Part shown: piece after piece, positions 17,158 to 25,916 of the stretch
Layout: each line of letters starts with the position of its first letter
Numbering within the stretch: position 1 is the stretch's first letter
Assembly (NCBI GenBank): GCA_049965615.1
Contig: JBMFWD010000006.1
Coordinates: 1-64,000 of the forward strand
Reading direction: 5' to 3'
From: Acidobacterium sp049965615
GTDB lineage: Bacteria; Acidobacteriota; Terriglobia; Terriglobales; Acidobacteriaceae
DNA length: 64,000 nucleotides
Position numbers and translations under genes: made by a program
The notes under the pieces: model-generated
Databases searched by the model: none
Seen by the model: only the letters and a program-made list of their open reading frames with translations
Told to the model about the DNA's origin: nothing

Positions 17158-19242
17158 ATGCCAAAAATTTCCTGCCGCCACGCCGTCGGCGCGTTGCTGA
17201 GCGTTGCCCTCACCGCCCCCCTCGGCGCGCTCGCGCAAAAGCCCACCTTTCCCGACAACGAAGCTCTACGCCACGTCCGCGCCCTGGCAAACCCTCAGCT
17301 CTCGCCAGACGGCAAGCTCGTCCTGCTCGAAGTCGCTGACTCCACCGCGAAAGGCGGCAAAAACCACCTCTGGCTCGTCAACATCCGGCAGAACTCCGCC
17401 CGCCAGCTCACCTTTTCTCAATCCAACGACTCCGCCAAAGACACACAAGGGGAACACGACGCCTCCTGGATGCCCGACGGCGAAAGCATCCTCTTCCTCG
17501 CACATCGCGGCGAGCACACCGAGCTCTTCCGACTTCCCGCCAATGGTGGAGAAGCCCACCCCTACACGTTGAAAGTTCTCCCCGCCGTCGACGAATCCAA
17601 ATCCCCCAACGCCATTCCGCCCGTCAAAAATCAACCCGCCGGCAGGCCAAAGCCGCTCCTGATCGACATAGCCGACTACTCCGTCTCACCCAACGGAAAG
17701 TACATCGCCATTACCGCCCGCGACCCCGAGACTCCCGGCGAGAAAAAGCAAAAGAAGGAGAAAGCTGACGCCATATGGGTCGATCACAACCCGCACGGCA
17801 TCCGCCTCTACCTCCTCAACCCAAACACCGGCAAGCTCACCCCCACCGCAGTCTCGCCAGACGTAAAACACGTCTCCTGGAGCACAGACGGCAATCGCCT
17901 CATCGCCATTGCCTCTGGCATGAATCACGAAGATGAGTTGCACCCATCCAGCAGCACCTGGATGCTCAACGTTTCAGACCCGGACCACCCACATAAGCTC
18001 TCTGAAATTCCCGCCACCGTGCAGGGCGGCGTGTGGTCCCACAACGACAGCAAGTTCTACTTCCTCGCCCAGTCCAAGGCAGACACGCCTCCCGGCTACG
18101 AAGACCTCTACGCCCTCAACCTCGCTACCCACCACGTCTCTAACCTCACCAACGGCTTCTCCGGCTCGCTCTACTATGGCCTCCCCGTAGCCAGCCGCAG
18201 CGGCGTCCTCCAGCCCATTCAAATAGGCACCAGCGTTACTCTGCTCGATCAACAAAACGGCTCCCGTCAGATTCTCCACTTCCCCACACCCGTTGCTCAG
18301 CACTTCGCAACCAACGCTATGCAATCAGGATGGGTCTGGCTCGGCACCGGCAGCACCACTCCCGACACGCTCTATTACGCGGCAACCCTCACGCAAACGC
18401 CCGTCGCGCTGCACACACCCTCCGTCATCCCCGCTGCGTGGACACCCGTCAAAGCAAAAATCATCCACTGGACCAACGAAGGCTTTCACCTCGAAGGCAT
18501 CCTCTACCTGCCGCCGCACGCCACCGCCAACCACAAAGTGCCGCTCATCGTGGATGTCCACGGCGGCCCCACCGGCGCATGGGTCAACGACTACTCCCAG
18601 TTCAACGAGTTCCTCCTTGGCCACGGCTGGGCCGTCTTTGAACCCAATCCTCGCGGCAGCACCGGCTACGGCGCAAAGTTCGTGGCAGCCAACCACAACG
18701 ACCTCGGCGGCGGCGACTACCGCGACATCATGACCGGCGTCGACGCCGTCATCGCCCACGCCCCCATTGACTCCAACCGCCTCGTCCTCATGGGCTACAG
18801 CTACGGCGGAGAAATGGCAGGCTTTGTCGAAGGCAAAACCACCCGCTTCAAGGCCATCATCTCCTGCGCGCCCGTCATCGATCAGGAAAGCGAATACGGC
18901 ACCGAGTCCGGGTCCTGGTACGACCGCTGGTTCTACGGCCTGCCATGGGAGCACGCAGCCGCCGCATGGCGTCAAAGCCCGCTCTCCTTCGCAGCCCACG
19001 CCAAAACGCCACTGTTACTGTTACAAGGGCAGGCCGACACCACCGATCCCCGCGGGCAAAGCGAGGAAATGTATCGAGCACTGCGACAAATGGGAGTTAC
19101 CGTCGACCTCGTCGAGTACCCCAGAGAAAATCACGGCCCGCTCGCCCGCGGAATCTTCGGCATGCCCAGCCCCGAACCCTGGCACGGCTTCGATGCCCGA
19201 CAGCGAATCGTCACCTTCATCAACGCGGCCTTTTCCAAATAA
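17158..19242 (+). CDS. Secreted S9-family prolyl oligopeptidase-like peptidase
   Basis: 694 residues with a signal peptide (about 1-27, ending ALAQ). Residues ~30-410 form a TolB/WD40-like propeller (repeated SPDGK/SPNGK and SWSTDGN strands). The alpha/beta-hydrolase domain follows, with DVHGGPTGAW (oxyanion region), catalytic Ser548 in GYSYGG, an Asp in GQADTTDP near 628, and His near 659 in ENHGPL. It probably cleaves dipeptides or acyl-peptides in the periplasm. A basic insert with KKQKKEKADAIWVDHN lies around 195-215. It is related in architecture to the peptidase at 26.7 kb but clearly diverged. DPP IV-like versus acylaminoacyl-peptidase specificity cannot be decided. Confidence 0.87.
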   Translation: MPKISCRHAVGALLSVALTAPLGALAQKPTFPDNEALRHVRALANPQLSPDGKLVLLEVADSTAKGGKNHLWLVNIRQNSARQLTFSQSNDSAKDTQGEHDASWMPDGESILFLAHRGEHTELFRLPANGGEAHPYTLKVLPAVDESKSPNAIPPVKNQPAGRPKPLLIDIADYSVSPNGKYIAITARDPETPGEKKQKKEKADAIWVDHNPHGIRLYLLNPNTGKLTPTAVSPDVKHVSWSTDGNRLIAIASGMNHEDELHPSSSTWMLNVSDPDHPHKLSEIPATVQGGVWSHNDSKFYFLAQSKADTPPGYEDLYALNLATHHVSNLTNGFSGSLYYGLPVASRSGVLQPIQIGTSVTLLDQQNGSRQILHFPTPVAQHFATNAMQSGWVWLGTGSTTPDTLYYAATLTQTPVALHTPSVIPAAWTPVKAKIIHWTNEGFHLEGILYLPPHATANHKVPLIVDVHGGPTGAWVNDYSQFNEFLLGHGWAVFEPNPRGSTGYGAKFVAANHNDLGGGDYRDIMTGVDAVIAHAPIDSNRLVLMGYSYGGEMAGFVEGKTTRFKAIISCAPVIDQESEYGTESGSWYDRWFYGLPWEHAAAAWRQSPLSFAAHAKTPLLLLQGQADTTDPRGQSEEMYRALRQMGVTVDLVEYPRENHGPLARGIFGMPSPEPWHGFDARQRIVTFINAAFSK

Positions 19243-19252
19243 CCAAAAACAG

Positions 19253-19277
19253 AATGGCAGGCCCAAAGCCTGCCATT
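19253..19277. terminator. Hairpin terminator between converging genes
   Basis: AATGGCAGGC (19253-19262) and GCCTGCCATT (19268-19277) form ten perfect pairs around CCAAA. It lies 11 bp after the S9 peptidase stop and 25 bp from the stop of the opposing gene. Confidence 0.7.
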
Positions 19278-19301
19278 TCTCTTCACCTTGTCCGGATTCA
19301 A

Positions 19302-20675
19302 TCAGCTTTTTCGGCCCAGCGCCCTTCGCAACACAATCTCCAGTGCGCCCTTGATCTCCGCGTACTGGGCATCGGTCAATCTGCCTTCCACGCGCTCCGT
19401 CTCCACATTAAACAACTCTTCCTTAAGAGCGTTCAGGAGAGACGGTACGAGCGCTCCACCCGCCGCTGCGCTCCTCGCAGCCGCAGCCGAAGGACTCGCA
19501 GCAGGCTGTGCCGGACGGTTCACGTCGGACCCCGCCACCTTCTGTGCTGCGCCCCCACCCGAGTTGCCGCTAAAGCCCGCCGTCGGCGTCAGTGCAGATT
19601 CCTCCGCTTCCAGTTCCGCGCCCTGCTCATTCTTCTTGCCACCCAGCAGAAACGCAGCCACCACCACAAGAATCAGGCCCAGTGCGCTCACGATCCACCA
19701 GCGATACTTGTGCAGCGGCCCAGGCGTGTCGATCGGCTGACCTAATCCGCCGCCCGGTCGATCATTCTGCGACGTACCAGCGTCCGCCTGGCTCTGATCC
19801 CCGCTCTGCGCCTGCAACTCCCTGGGCATCGATCCCGTCCCCGAAACCGTAAACGTCAGATCCTGGCCAGGCGCCGCATCCTTTGAAACGAACGTCTGCG
19901 CCTTAACCTTGTTGTCCTGAATCTGTTCAAACCCTGAAGCCCCAGGCGCCTGAAATGTCATGCTGTTCGGCAGCATCACCGCAAAGTTTCCCGTCGGCAG
20001 CGAAACCTTCGCATGGAAGGTCATCGATCCCTTGTAGGGAATCAGGTAACTGATGCCAAAGCGGGTTTCGCCCGGCCGCAGGGGGAAAACAAACGCATAA
20101 TGCCCTTTGCCCGCCAGCGGCACCGGTGAAATCGATACAGGCATCCCCTGCGGTCCCTCCGCCTGTGCGCCCTGGATCTGCGCACCCTCCGGCAGGTAAA
20201 TTGGGTACGCTTCCGGACTGAATTGCGTCTTCGGCGGCTTCGATGCGTTTTCAACAAAATAATTTTCGATCACCTGCAGCCCCTGCGAATCCGTCTCCAT
20301 CCGCAGCACGTCTGCCTCGGTCCTCACGCCCGGCACCTTCGCCGCAGCGTCGTAAACCGTAACGTTCACATGCGTTGTGCCCGGCGGAACCGGCTCGTAG
20401 TAACTCGCCTGCTGGTGATCCACCCGAATCAGGTGCATGCTATTGTCTGGAACGTTGATCGAAAAGTGTCCCTGCGCATCCGGCTTGACGGACGCCACCT
20501 GCTGCATCCCCTGGGAAAGTGAAAGCAAAACAACCGGGTCGCTCGCATCCGGGCGGCCCGTGGTTTTATTCGTAACCGTTCCGGTTACGGTTGCAGCTTG
20601 CGCGGCCAAAGGCAGCATCAGCCCCGCCAGAAGAACCCAGCGGGAAACAGAATGAGTCGTTTTATTTGCTTTCAA
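19302..20675 (-). CDS. Membrane-anchored protein of unknown function at the end of the ccmFH operon
   Basis: 457 residues. Signal peptide (8-27, AAQAA), then a carboxypeptidase-regulatory-like beta-sandwich (about 28-110: VTGTVTNKTTGRP, DAQGHFSINV). A second beta-rich part (~115-290) follows, including FPLRPGETRFGISYLIPYKG. A low-complexity Ser/Gln/Asp linker leads to one membrane helix (about 324-344, WWIVSALGLILVVVAAFLL) and a ~110-residue Ala-rich cytoplasmic tail that ends EIKGALEIVLRRALGRKS. The C-terminal part resembles the helical CcmI-like tail in style only. It lies 46 bp after the ccmI-like gene on the same strand, so it probably belongs to cytochrome c maturation or its regulation. 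The function is unknown. Confidence 0.75.
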   Translation of the reverse strand: MKANKTTHSVSRWVLLAGLMLPLAAQAATVTGTVTNKTTGRPDASDPVVLLSLSQGMQQVASVKPDAQGHFSINVPDNSMHLIRVDHQQASYYEPVPPGTTHVNVTVYDAAAKVPGVRTEADVLRMETDSQGLQVIENYFVENASKPPKTQFSPEAYPIYLPEGAQIQGAQAEGPQGMPVSISPVPLAGKGHYAFVFPLRPGETRFGISYLIPYKGSMTFHAKVSLPTGNFAVMLPNSMTFQAPGASGFEQIQDNKVKAQTFVSKDAAPGQDLTFTVSGTGSMPRELQAQSGDQSQADAGTSQNDRPGGGLGQPIDTPGPLHKYRWWIVSALGLILVVVAAFLLGGKKNEQGAELEAEESALTPTAGFSGNSGGGAAQKVAGSDVNRPAQPAASPSAAAARSAAAGGALVPSLLNALKEELFNVETERVEGRLTDAQYAEIKGALEIVLRRALGRKS

Positions 20676-20721
20676 GGGATGTCGTCCTGTTGATTCAATT
20701 ACCGCGTTGTCCCAGACCGCT

Positions 20722-21012
20722 TCACGCCTGACCGCGCTGTTTCCGGCCGGTGGACTCGATCAGATCAATTTCAGCAAGCACCAGCGCAGCTTCATTTTCC
20801 ATCTGCGCCCGTTGCGCCAAATAGTCCTCCTCCGAATACTTGCCAGCGCGATTCTCAAAGTTCAGGTCCCGCAGATTCTCGTAAAGGGTCGCCTGACGCT
20901 CCCGTAAATACTCCAGACGCGTCTTTTGCCGCTGTGCCGCAACATTGCGCTCCGGATAAAACATGTAAATCAGCGCGCCCGCTGTCAAAACAATGCACGC
21001 AAACAGAGTCAT
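20722..21012 (-). CDS. CcmI-like cytochrome c biogenesis protein
   Basis: 96 residues: one N-terminal membrane helix (1-19) with a short FYPERN junction, then a charged helical segment (about 25-90). The stretch LEYLRERQATLYENLRDLNFENRAGKYSEEDYL is the pattern of the CcmI N-terminal domain (YDELLRDRDFDLAVGKISEEDY-type). The TPR part of full CcmI is absent. Its start overlaps the ccmH stop by 4 bp (ATGA), so translation is coupled. The likely role is to assist handover of apocytochrome to the haem ligation complex. Confidence 0.7.
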   Translation of the reverse strand: MTLFACIVLTAGALIYMFYPERNVAAQRQKTRLEYLRERQATLYENLRDLNFENRAGKYSEEDYLAQRAQMENEAALVLAEIDLIESTGRKQRGQA

Positions 21013-21485
21013 AGGTCCGTCTCCTTGCGAATCCTCGATCGCAGCTGATCAAAGTCCTGTACATTCGCCGCCGCTGGAACCGTTGCCGCACGCAGTCTCC
21101 ACTTCCGCACCAACCCCATCACGCCGAAGAGGCCCAGCACCAGCAGCAGCGGCGGAACAATCCACGCCACCATGTTGAAGCGGGTCAGCATGGGAGCGGC
21201 CAGTACCGTCGGACCGTACTCCGCCTGGAACGCAGCAAACACCTGGTGATCCGTCATTCCCTTCGCCAGGTCGGCCTTCAACTCGGCCAGCTCGACCGGA
21301 GAATCCGGACAGCTGTCGTGATTGCACTCCATCAGGATTTCATTGCACCCGCAAACGCACATCATTTCATGACCAAGCCGTTCGTAGCGTGCGTTCGGAT
21401 TCGACGCTCCCATCGAAAGCATCAGCGCAATGGCAATCGTGGGAGCGACTGCAAATTGAGTCAGGCACGTCATCGCTTTTTTCAT
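21009..21485 (-). CDS. ccmH: CcmH-family cytochrome c maturation protein with unusual cysteine motif
   Basis: 158 residues: N-terminal signal/anchor (9-26), periplasmic CcmH domain (about 33-100), one membrane helix (about 108-127) and a basic tail. CcmH reduces apocytochrome CxxCH thiols, usually through an LRCxxC motif. Here that site reads MMCVCGCN (Cys43, Cys45, Cys47), with further Cys54 and Cys59 (ECNHDSC). The downstream family features ELKADLAKGMTDHQVFAAFQAEYGPTVLAAP are normal. It lies between ccmF (2-bp gap) and the ccmI-like gene (overlap), which makes the assignment secure despite the altered motif. Confidence 0.85.
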   Translation of the reverse strand: MKKAMTCLTQFAVAPTIAIALMLSMGASNPNARYERLGHEMMCVCGCNEILMECNHDSCPDSPVELAELKADLAKGMTDHQVFAAFQAEYGPTVLAAPMLTRFNMVAWIVPPLLLVLGLFGVMGLVRKWRLRAATVPAAANVQDFDQLRSRIRKETDL

Positions 21486-21487
21486 GA

Positions 21488-23569
21488 TTACGCCTTTCCG
21501 GCGACAACCAGTTCACGATTGTCCGAGCTCTTTCCAGCCGCACTGCCATTCGCGCCGCCGGCTTGCATATTCGGAGTAAGCGCAACCAGCGTCCCCCATA
21601 CCACAATCAGCACGCCCACCCAGATCCACATCACCAGCGGGTTTAGATGTGCGCGGATAATCGGCTGTCCGGTCTGCGGATCCTTCCCCGCATACACAAC
21701 ATAAAGATCCCACTCCGGCGTCGACCGTTCCGCCACAATCGTCGAAGCCTGCTGGCTCGCCTGGTAGAACCGCTTCGCCGGATCAAGCTGCGTGACAAAC
21801 TTGCCGTCGCGGTAAACATTCAACAGCGCATATTCGGTGTCGTAATTCGGATTCGTGTCTTCCGAGTAATCGAGGCACTCCAGCCGGTATGGACCGATAT
21901 TCATGCTCTGATGAAAATCGAGTTCCTTTTCCACGCTCTGGTTGAACGCAGATCCGGCCAGCCCGATAAAGATCACCACAACGCCAAAATGAATCAGATA
22001 GCCGCCGTAGCGGCGCGTGTTGCGTCGGGTCAAACGTACAACGGAAGCAAACAAATTCTTCCCGGTATGCTTCTGTATCACCCGCGCGCCCCGGTAAAAC
22101 TCTGACCCGATCGCCGTCGTCACAAAGGCCGCCAGTATGAAGGTCATCCACGAGTAGAACGCGCCCGGCGTACTCGTGAAAATACTCCAGGGGTGCACCC
22201 CAATCGCGATCACCACAATGCCGGTCACTACCGCCGCAATCGTCGGAGCAACAAGATTCTTGCGGATACTCCGCATCGAAGTGCTCCGCCAGGCCAGCAG
22301 CGGGCCAACGCCGGTCAGGAACAGCAGGAACACGCCAATCGGCACCGCTACACGGTCGTAAAACGGCGCACTTACCGTCACCTTGTTTCCCTGCACATAC
22401 TCCGAGAGCACCGGAAACAACGTGCCCCACAACACCGTAAAACAGGCCGCCATCAGCACAACGTTGTTAAACAGAAAACTCGACTCGCGAGAAACCAGCG
22501 CTTCCAGCTTGTGGTCGGCCTTCAGGTGGTCGCGATTCAGGAAGTATGTAAACAGGCACACCGCAACGCAGATCACCAGGAACGGCCAGAACCAGTTCCC
22601 GATCGAAGACTGCGCAAAGGCGTGAACCGAACTCACCAGCCCAGTGCGCGTCAACATGTCGCCCAGCAGCGAAAGCAGGAACGCCGAAAAAATCAGCCAA
22701 ACGTTCCATTTCTTCATCATGCCGCGCTTTTCCTGCATCATCACCGAATGCAGAAATGCGGTCGCCGCCAGCCATGGCATCAGCGAAGCGTTCTCCACCG
22801 GATCCCAGCCCCAGTAGCCGCCCCAGCCCAGCACCTGGTAAGCCCAGTGCGCACCAAGAAAAATGCCGCAGGTCAGGAACAGCCAGCCAACCATCGTCCA
22901 GCGCCGCGTAATGTGAATCCACTTTTCGCCCGGGTAGCGCATCATCAACGCGCCCAGCGCAAACGCAAACGGCACGCTCAAGCCTACGTACCCCAGGTAC
23001 AGCATCGGCGGATGAATCACCATCTCCGGATATTGCAACAGCGGATTCAGACCGAACCCATCGTGCGGAACCGCGCCCTGCACCAGGGCAAACGGCGGCG
23101 CGGCAAAATTCACCACCAGCAGGAAAAACACCTGAATTCCGGCCAGGATCGTCGATGCATAGGCAGACAGCTTCACGTCCACCTTGTGCCGTACCCGCAC
23201 CACCAGCCCATAGCCTGCGAGCAACCAGGACCACAGCAGCAGCGACCCCTCCTGCCCCGACCACAACGCGGCAAACTTGTACGGCGCCGGCAGTGCACGG
23301 TTCGAGTGGTGAAGAATGTAAGCCACGGAAAAATCGTTCGTAAAGGCGGCCCAGACAAGCGCAAACGCACCGCAGGTCACCGCTGCAAAACAAGCGATAC
23401 CGGCACGGCGCGCCGTTTCCGCAAGTCGTTCCGGCGAAAGGCGTCCACGTTTGCGTGTGGCTATCTGGCGTAGGGCTACAGCACCTGCAAGCAGGTTGTA
23501 GGCGCTGAGCACAAGGGCGAGAAGTAGCGCGTAGCTGCCGAATGTAGGCATGTTGAACTCAGGCTCCAT
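21488..23569 (-). CDS. ccmF: Cytochrome c haem lyase subunit CcmF
   Basis: 693 residues from ATG 23569, with about 15 membrane helices. CcmF receives haem from holo-CcmE and, with CcmH, attaches it to apocytochrome c. The periplasmic WWD motif GWGGYWGWDPVENAS is intact. Other family stretches are LWSGQEGSLLLWSW, PFALGALMMRYPGEKW, PVLSEYVQGNKVTV and GGYLIHFGVVVIFIGLAG. A periplasmic insert near 560-640 precedes the last helix. Start choice: a TAGACT -10 lies 8 bp before ATG 23569, mirroring ccmE; ATG 23551 (MPTFGSYALL) is the alternative and better matches many homologues. It is first in an operon with ccmH, the ccmI-like gene and the unknown 457-residue protein. Confidence 0.92.
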   Translation of the reverse strand: MEPEFNMPTFGSYALLLALVLSAYNLLAGAVALRQIATRKRGRLSPERLAETARRAGIACFAAVTCGAFALVWAAFTNDFSVAYILHHSNRALPAPYKFAALWSGQEGSLLLWSWLLAGYGLVVRVRHKVDVKLSAYASTILAGIQVFFLLVVNFAAPPFALVQGAVPHDGFGLNPLLQYPEMVIHPPMLYLGYVGLSVPFAFALGALMMRYPGEKWIHITRRWTMVGWLFLTCGIFLGAHWAYQVLGWGGYWGWDPVENASLMPWLAATAFLHSVMMQEKRGMMKKWNVWLIFSAFLLSLLGDMLTRTGLVSSVHAFAQSSIGNWFWPFLVICVAVCLFTYFLNRDHLKADHKLEALVSRESSFLFNNVVLMAACFTVLWGTLFPVLSEYVQGNKVTVSAPFYDRVAVPIGVFLLFLTGVGPLLAWRSTSMRSIRKNLVAPTIAAVVTGIVVIAIGVHPWSIFTSTPGAFYSWMTFILAAFVTTAIGSEFYRGARVIQKHTGKNLFASVVRLTRRNTRRYGGYLIHFGVVVIFIGLAGSAFNQSVEKELDFHQSMNIGPYRLECLDYSEDTNPNYDTEYALLNVYRDGKFVTQLDPAKRFYQASQQASTIVAERSTPEWDLYVVYAGKDPQTGQPIIRAHLNPLVMWIWVGVLIVVWGTLVALTPNMQAGGANGSAAGKSSDNRELVVAGKA

Positions 23570-23577
23570 TCTCGCAG

Positions 23578-23583
23578 AGTCTA
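23578..23583 (-). promoter_or_regulatory. -10 hexamer of the ccmF operon
   Basis: TAGACT on the minus strand, 22 bp downstream of the CRP-type palindrome and 8 bp upstream of ATG 23569. The transcript would start at or within a few bases of the start codon. Confidence 0.5.
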
Positions 23584-23605
23584 AAGGTGTGCCGCAAACC
23601 AACGC

Positions 23606-23621
23606 TGTGACGAATCGCACA
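23606..23621. promoter_or_regulatory. CRP-type binding site upstream of ccmF
   Basis: TGTGA-N6-GCACA (on the minus strand TGTGC-N6-TCACA), one mismatch from the CRP consensus TGTGA-N6-TCACA. Its centre is about 43 bp before the predicted start point, a class II activator position. The same layout precedes ccmE. Confidence 0.55.
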
Positions 23622-23696
23622 ATAGGAAAGGCATAAATCTCACGCGATCAACATCCCAGCCCACAGGGGACCGCTTCGACTTACGCCCGAAAACTC

Positions 23697-24077
23697 TTAT
23701 GCCGTCTGTGCGACCGATCCATCCAGAAGCTCATTCACCACCCGAATCAGCGCATCCGGCAGCAGTGGCTTCATACGGAACACGATGTCGTACGGCTCGT
23801 ATTCGGTTTCCGCCTGCGGAAGCCCGCTCAGGACCACCACTGGTATCTCCGGCATCGTTTCGCGGAGTCTTATCACGAACTCCGGACCATTCATACCCGG
23901 CATCAAATGGTCGGTAATAATCAGCGAAATCTGGGTGGCAACCGCTTCCTGTGCCAGCATCCAAAGCGCCTCGGAACCACTCTCCGCAATCAAAACCCGC
24001 CGTCCTGTTCTCGTCAGGATCGCTTTCCGGGTCGCGGCCTGAATGGCATTGTCGTCCACTAATAGAATCTGTGACAT
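23697..24077 (-). CDS. Single-domain response regulator (receiver)
   Basis: 126 residues, a complete CheY-like receiver with no output domain. The acidic pair is in LLVDDN, the phospho-acceptor Asp in IITDHLMPGMNG, the switch Ser in VVVLSG, and the conserved Lys in RMKPLLPDAL. ATG 24077 is chosen because LLVDDN then sits at the usual position; the open frame upstream is unlike any receiver. GAGG lies 3 bp before the ATG. No histidine kinase is adjacent, so the partner is unknown. Likely a phosphorelay intermediate or a protein-protein switch. Confidence 0.85.
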   Translation of the reverse strand: MSQILLVDDNAIQAATRKAILTRTGRRVLIAESGSEALWMLAQEAVATQISLIITDHLMPGMNGPEFVIRLRETMPEIPVVVLSGLPQAETEYEPYDIVFRMKPLLPDALIRVVNELLDGSVAQTA

Positions 24078-24424
24078 GGGCCTCGAAGTATGAGCGAAAT
24101 GAATATCTTTGGCGTGCGAACCCGGCTGCTTTCCCCTGAAACTTGGGCTCTCCACATCCGATGAGCCATCTCGCATCCACGGTTGCCCGCTGTTACCTGT
24201 CTTTTCACTCTTTCAGCCAATAGCTGTGAAAAACCAGTCCAAAACAGCGAGAACAATCGCTCAAGCCTTTCGGAATGCGTTCCTATATACAAAATCACGT
24301 GCAAAACCCGCAACCCGCCCGCTCGGGCAACCATGTACCCGCACTACGCCCCGCTACCCATCAAGCCCTAACCCGCACATTTAGAATCTATATAGAGAGC
24401 AGTCTGGTCTCGCCAGGAGGACCG
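24078..24424. other. Intergenic region between the receiver gene and htpX
   Basis: No gene or stable repeat seen in these 347 bp between divergent genes. It holds an AT-rich TCTATATAG stretch around 24388-24396 that could be the -10 region for htpX, but I cannot match a -35. It ends with the strong AGGAGG site at 24415-24420. Confidence 0.4.
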
Positions 24425-25279
24425 ATGAACACTCTCAAAACCACTCTTCTGCTTACGCTGCTCACCCTCCTGCTCCTCTTCGCCGGAGCAGCCATCGGCG
24501 GCCGCGGAGGCATGGTCATTGCCCTCGGCTTCGCCGCCGTCATGAACTTCGTCAGCTATTTTTATTCCGACAAAATCGCCCTCGCCACCTATCGCGCCCA
24601 GCCTGTCACCCGCGAGCAGCTTCCCCGAGCATTCCAGGTTGTCGAACGCATGACCCAGCGGGCCGGCCTGCCCATGCCCTCCATCTATCTGATTCCAACC
24701 GACTCGCCAAACGCATTCGCCACCGGGCGTAATCCCAGCCACGCTTCCATCGCCGTTACGCACGGAATCCTGAATCTGCTCAACGACGAAGAACTCGAAG
24801 GCGTTCTAGCTCACGAACTCGGCCACGTTCGCAATCGAGATATCCTCACCAGTTCCATCGTCGCCACCCTCGCCGGCGCCATCACCCTGCTCGCCCGCAT
24901 GGGCTACTGGGCCGCGCTCTTCGGCGGATTCGGCGGGCGCGACCGCGACGAAGGCGGAAGCATCTTCGCCGCACTGCTCATGATGATCCTCGCGCCCATC
25001 GCCGCCATGCTCATCCAGCTCGCCATCTCGCGCTCCCGCGAATACGAGGCAGATGCCACCGGCGCCCGCATGACCGGCAATCCCTACGCACTCGCCAGCG
25101 CGCTTCAAAAAATCGAGGACTACTCCCGCCGCGTGCCCCTGCCCGCTTCCACGTCCACCGCGCATCTTTTCATCGTGCAACCCCTTCTCAGCAAGCAAGA
25201 CCTTGCCGGACTGTTCTCCACCCATCCCCCAACTGCCCGGCGTATCGAGCGGCTCATCGGCCGCCCCAGCATCTACTGA
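24425..25279 (+). CDS. htpX: Membrane zinc metalloprotease HtpX
   Basis: 284 residues, family M48B, an inner-membrane protease that degrades damaged membrane proteins. Two N-terminal helices (about 5-24 and 28-46). The zinc motif HELGH is at 130-134, the third ligand Glu is in SREYEADATG near 206, and two further helices lie at ~145-195. The C-terminal THPPTARRIERL is typical. AGGAGG at 24415-24420 lies 4 bp before ATG 24425 and settles the start. The DUF4149 gene begins 24 bp downstream, so the two are probably co-transcribed. Confidence 0.93.
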   Translation: MNTLKTTLLLTLLTLLLLFAGAAIGGRGGMVIALGFAAVMNFVSYFYSDKIALATYRAQPVTREQLPRAFQVVERMTQRAGLPMPSIYLIPTDSPNAFATGRNPSHASIAVTHGILNLLNDEELEGVLAHELGHVRNRDILTSSIVATLAGAITLLARMGYWAALFGGFGGRDRDEGGSIFAALLMMILAPIAAMLIQLAISRSREYEADATGARMTGNPYALASALQKIEDYSRRVPLPASTSTAHLFIVQPLLSKQDLAGLFSTHPPTARRIERLIGRPSIY

Positions 25280-25303
25280 TACTGAACGGAGACCTTATCG
25301 ATC

Positions 25304-25804
25304 ATGCGATTTCTGCTACGCTCTCTCATCTTCCTGCTGCTCGTTCTCTGGATCGGCGGCTTAATGTTCTTCCCCATCGTCGCCGCATCGGCCTTTTCTG
25401 TTCTACCGGTCCATCAGGCAGGCATGGTCGTCGGCAAAAGCCTTAAGACCCTCCAACTCGAAGGCCTCATCGCTGGAATCCTGCTCTTTGCCCTCCTCGC
25501 CTTCGCCCAGCGAATCCGCGCCTTCTCGCGCAACCTTATCGCTCCCATGGTGCTCGTGGTACTCATGCTGGGCCTCACCGGCTTCTCGCAGTTTTCCATC
25601 ATCCCCCGCATGGATAACGACATGGTCGACGCTGGCGGCATGATCGAAACCGTTCCAGCAAACAATCCCTACCGCCAGGACTTCAACCGCCTCCACCATG
25701 AGTCGGTCAACGTCTTCGGAGCCGCCCTCATCGGCGGCATACTGGCCTCAGTCGCCGTAGCTTGGGCCGCCGCACCCGGCGCGAAATCCACGCCGCAACC
25801 ATGA
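25304..25804 (+). CDS. DUF4149-like membrane protein
   Basis: 166 residues with four predicted membrane helices (about 7-30, 48-68, 76-97, 138-160). The arrangement LVLWIGGLMFFPIVAASAFSVL, then a conserved FNRLHHESVNVFG before the last helix, matches the DUF4149/TMEM205-like family, whose function is unknown. It follows htpX closely on the same strand. A distant GGAG (12 bp before the ATG) is the only ribosome site. Confidence 0.75.
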   Translation: MRFLLRSLIFLLLVLWIGGLMFFPIVAASAFSVLPVHQAGMVVGKSLKTLQLEGLIAGILLFALLAFAQRIRAFSRNLIAPMVLVVLMLGLTGFSQFSIIPRMDNDMVDAGGMIETVPANNPYRQDFNRLHHESVNVFGAALIGGILASVAVAWAAAPGAKSTPQP

Positions 25805-25916
25805 CCCGGCACACTATCCTCGAGCGCGCCGGCCAATTGCTGATATCATGAGCGATCGTCCGCTAGGCGCAAAGCGCTTCTTCATTTCGGCACCTGGCAG
25901 CGCATTCTGATTCACT

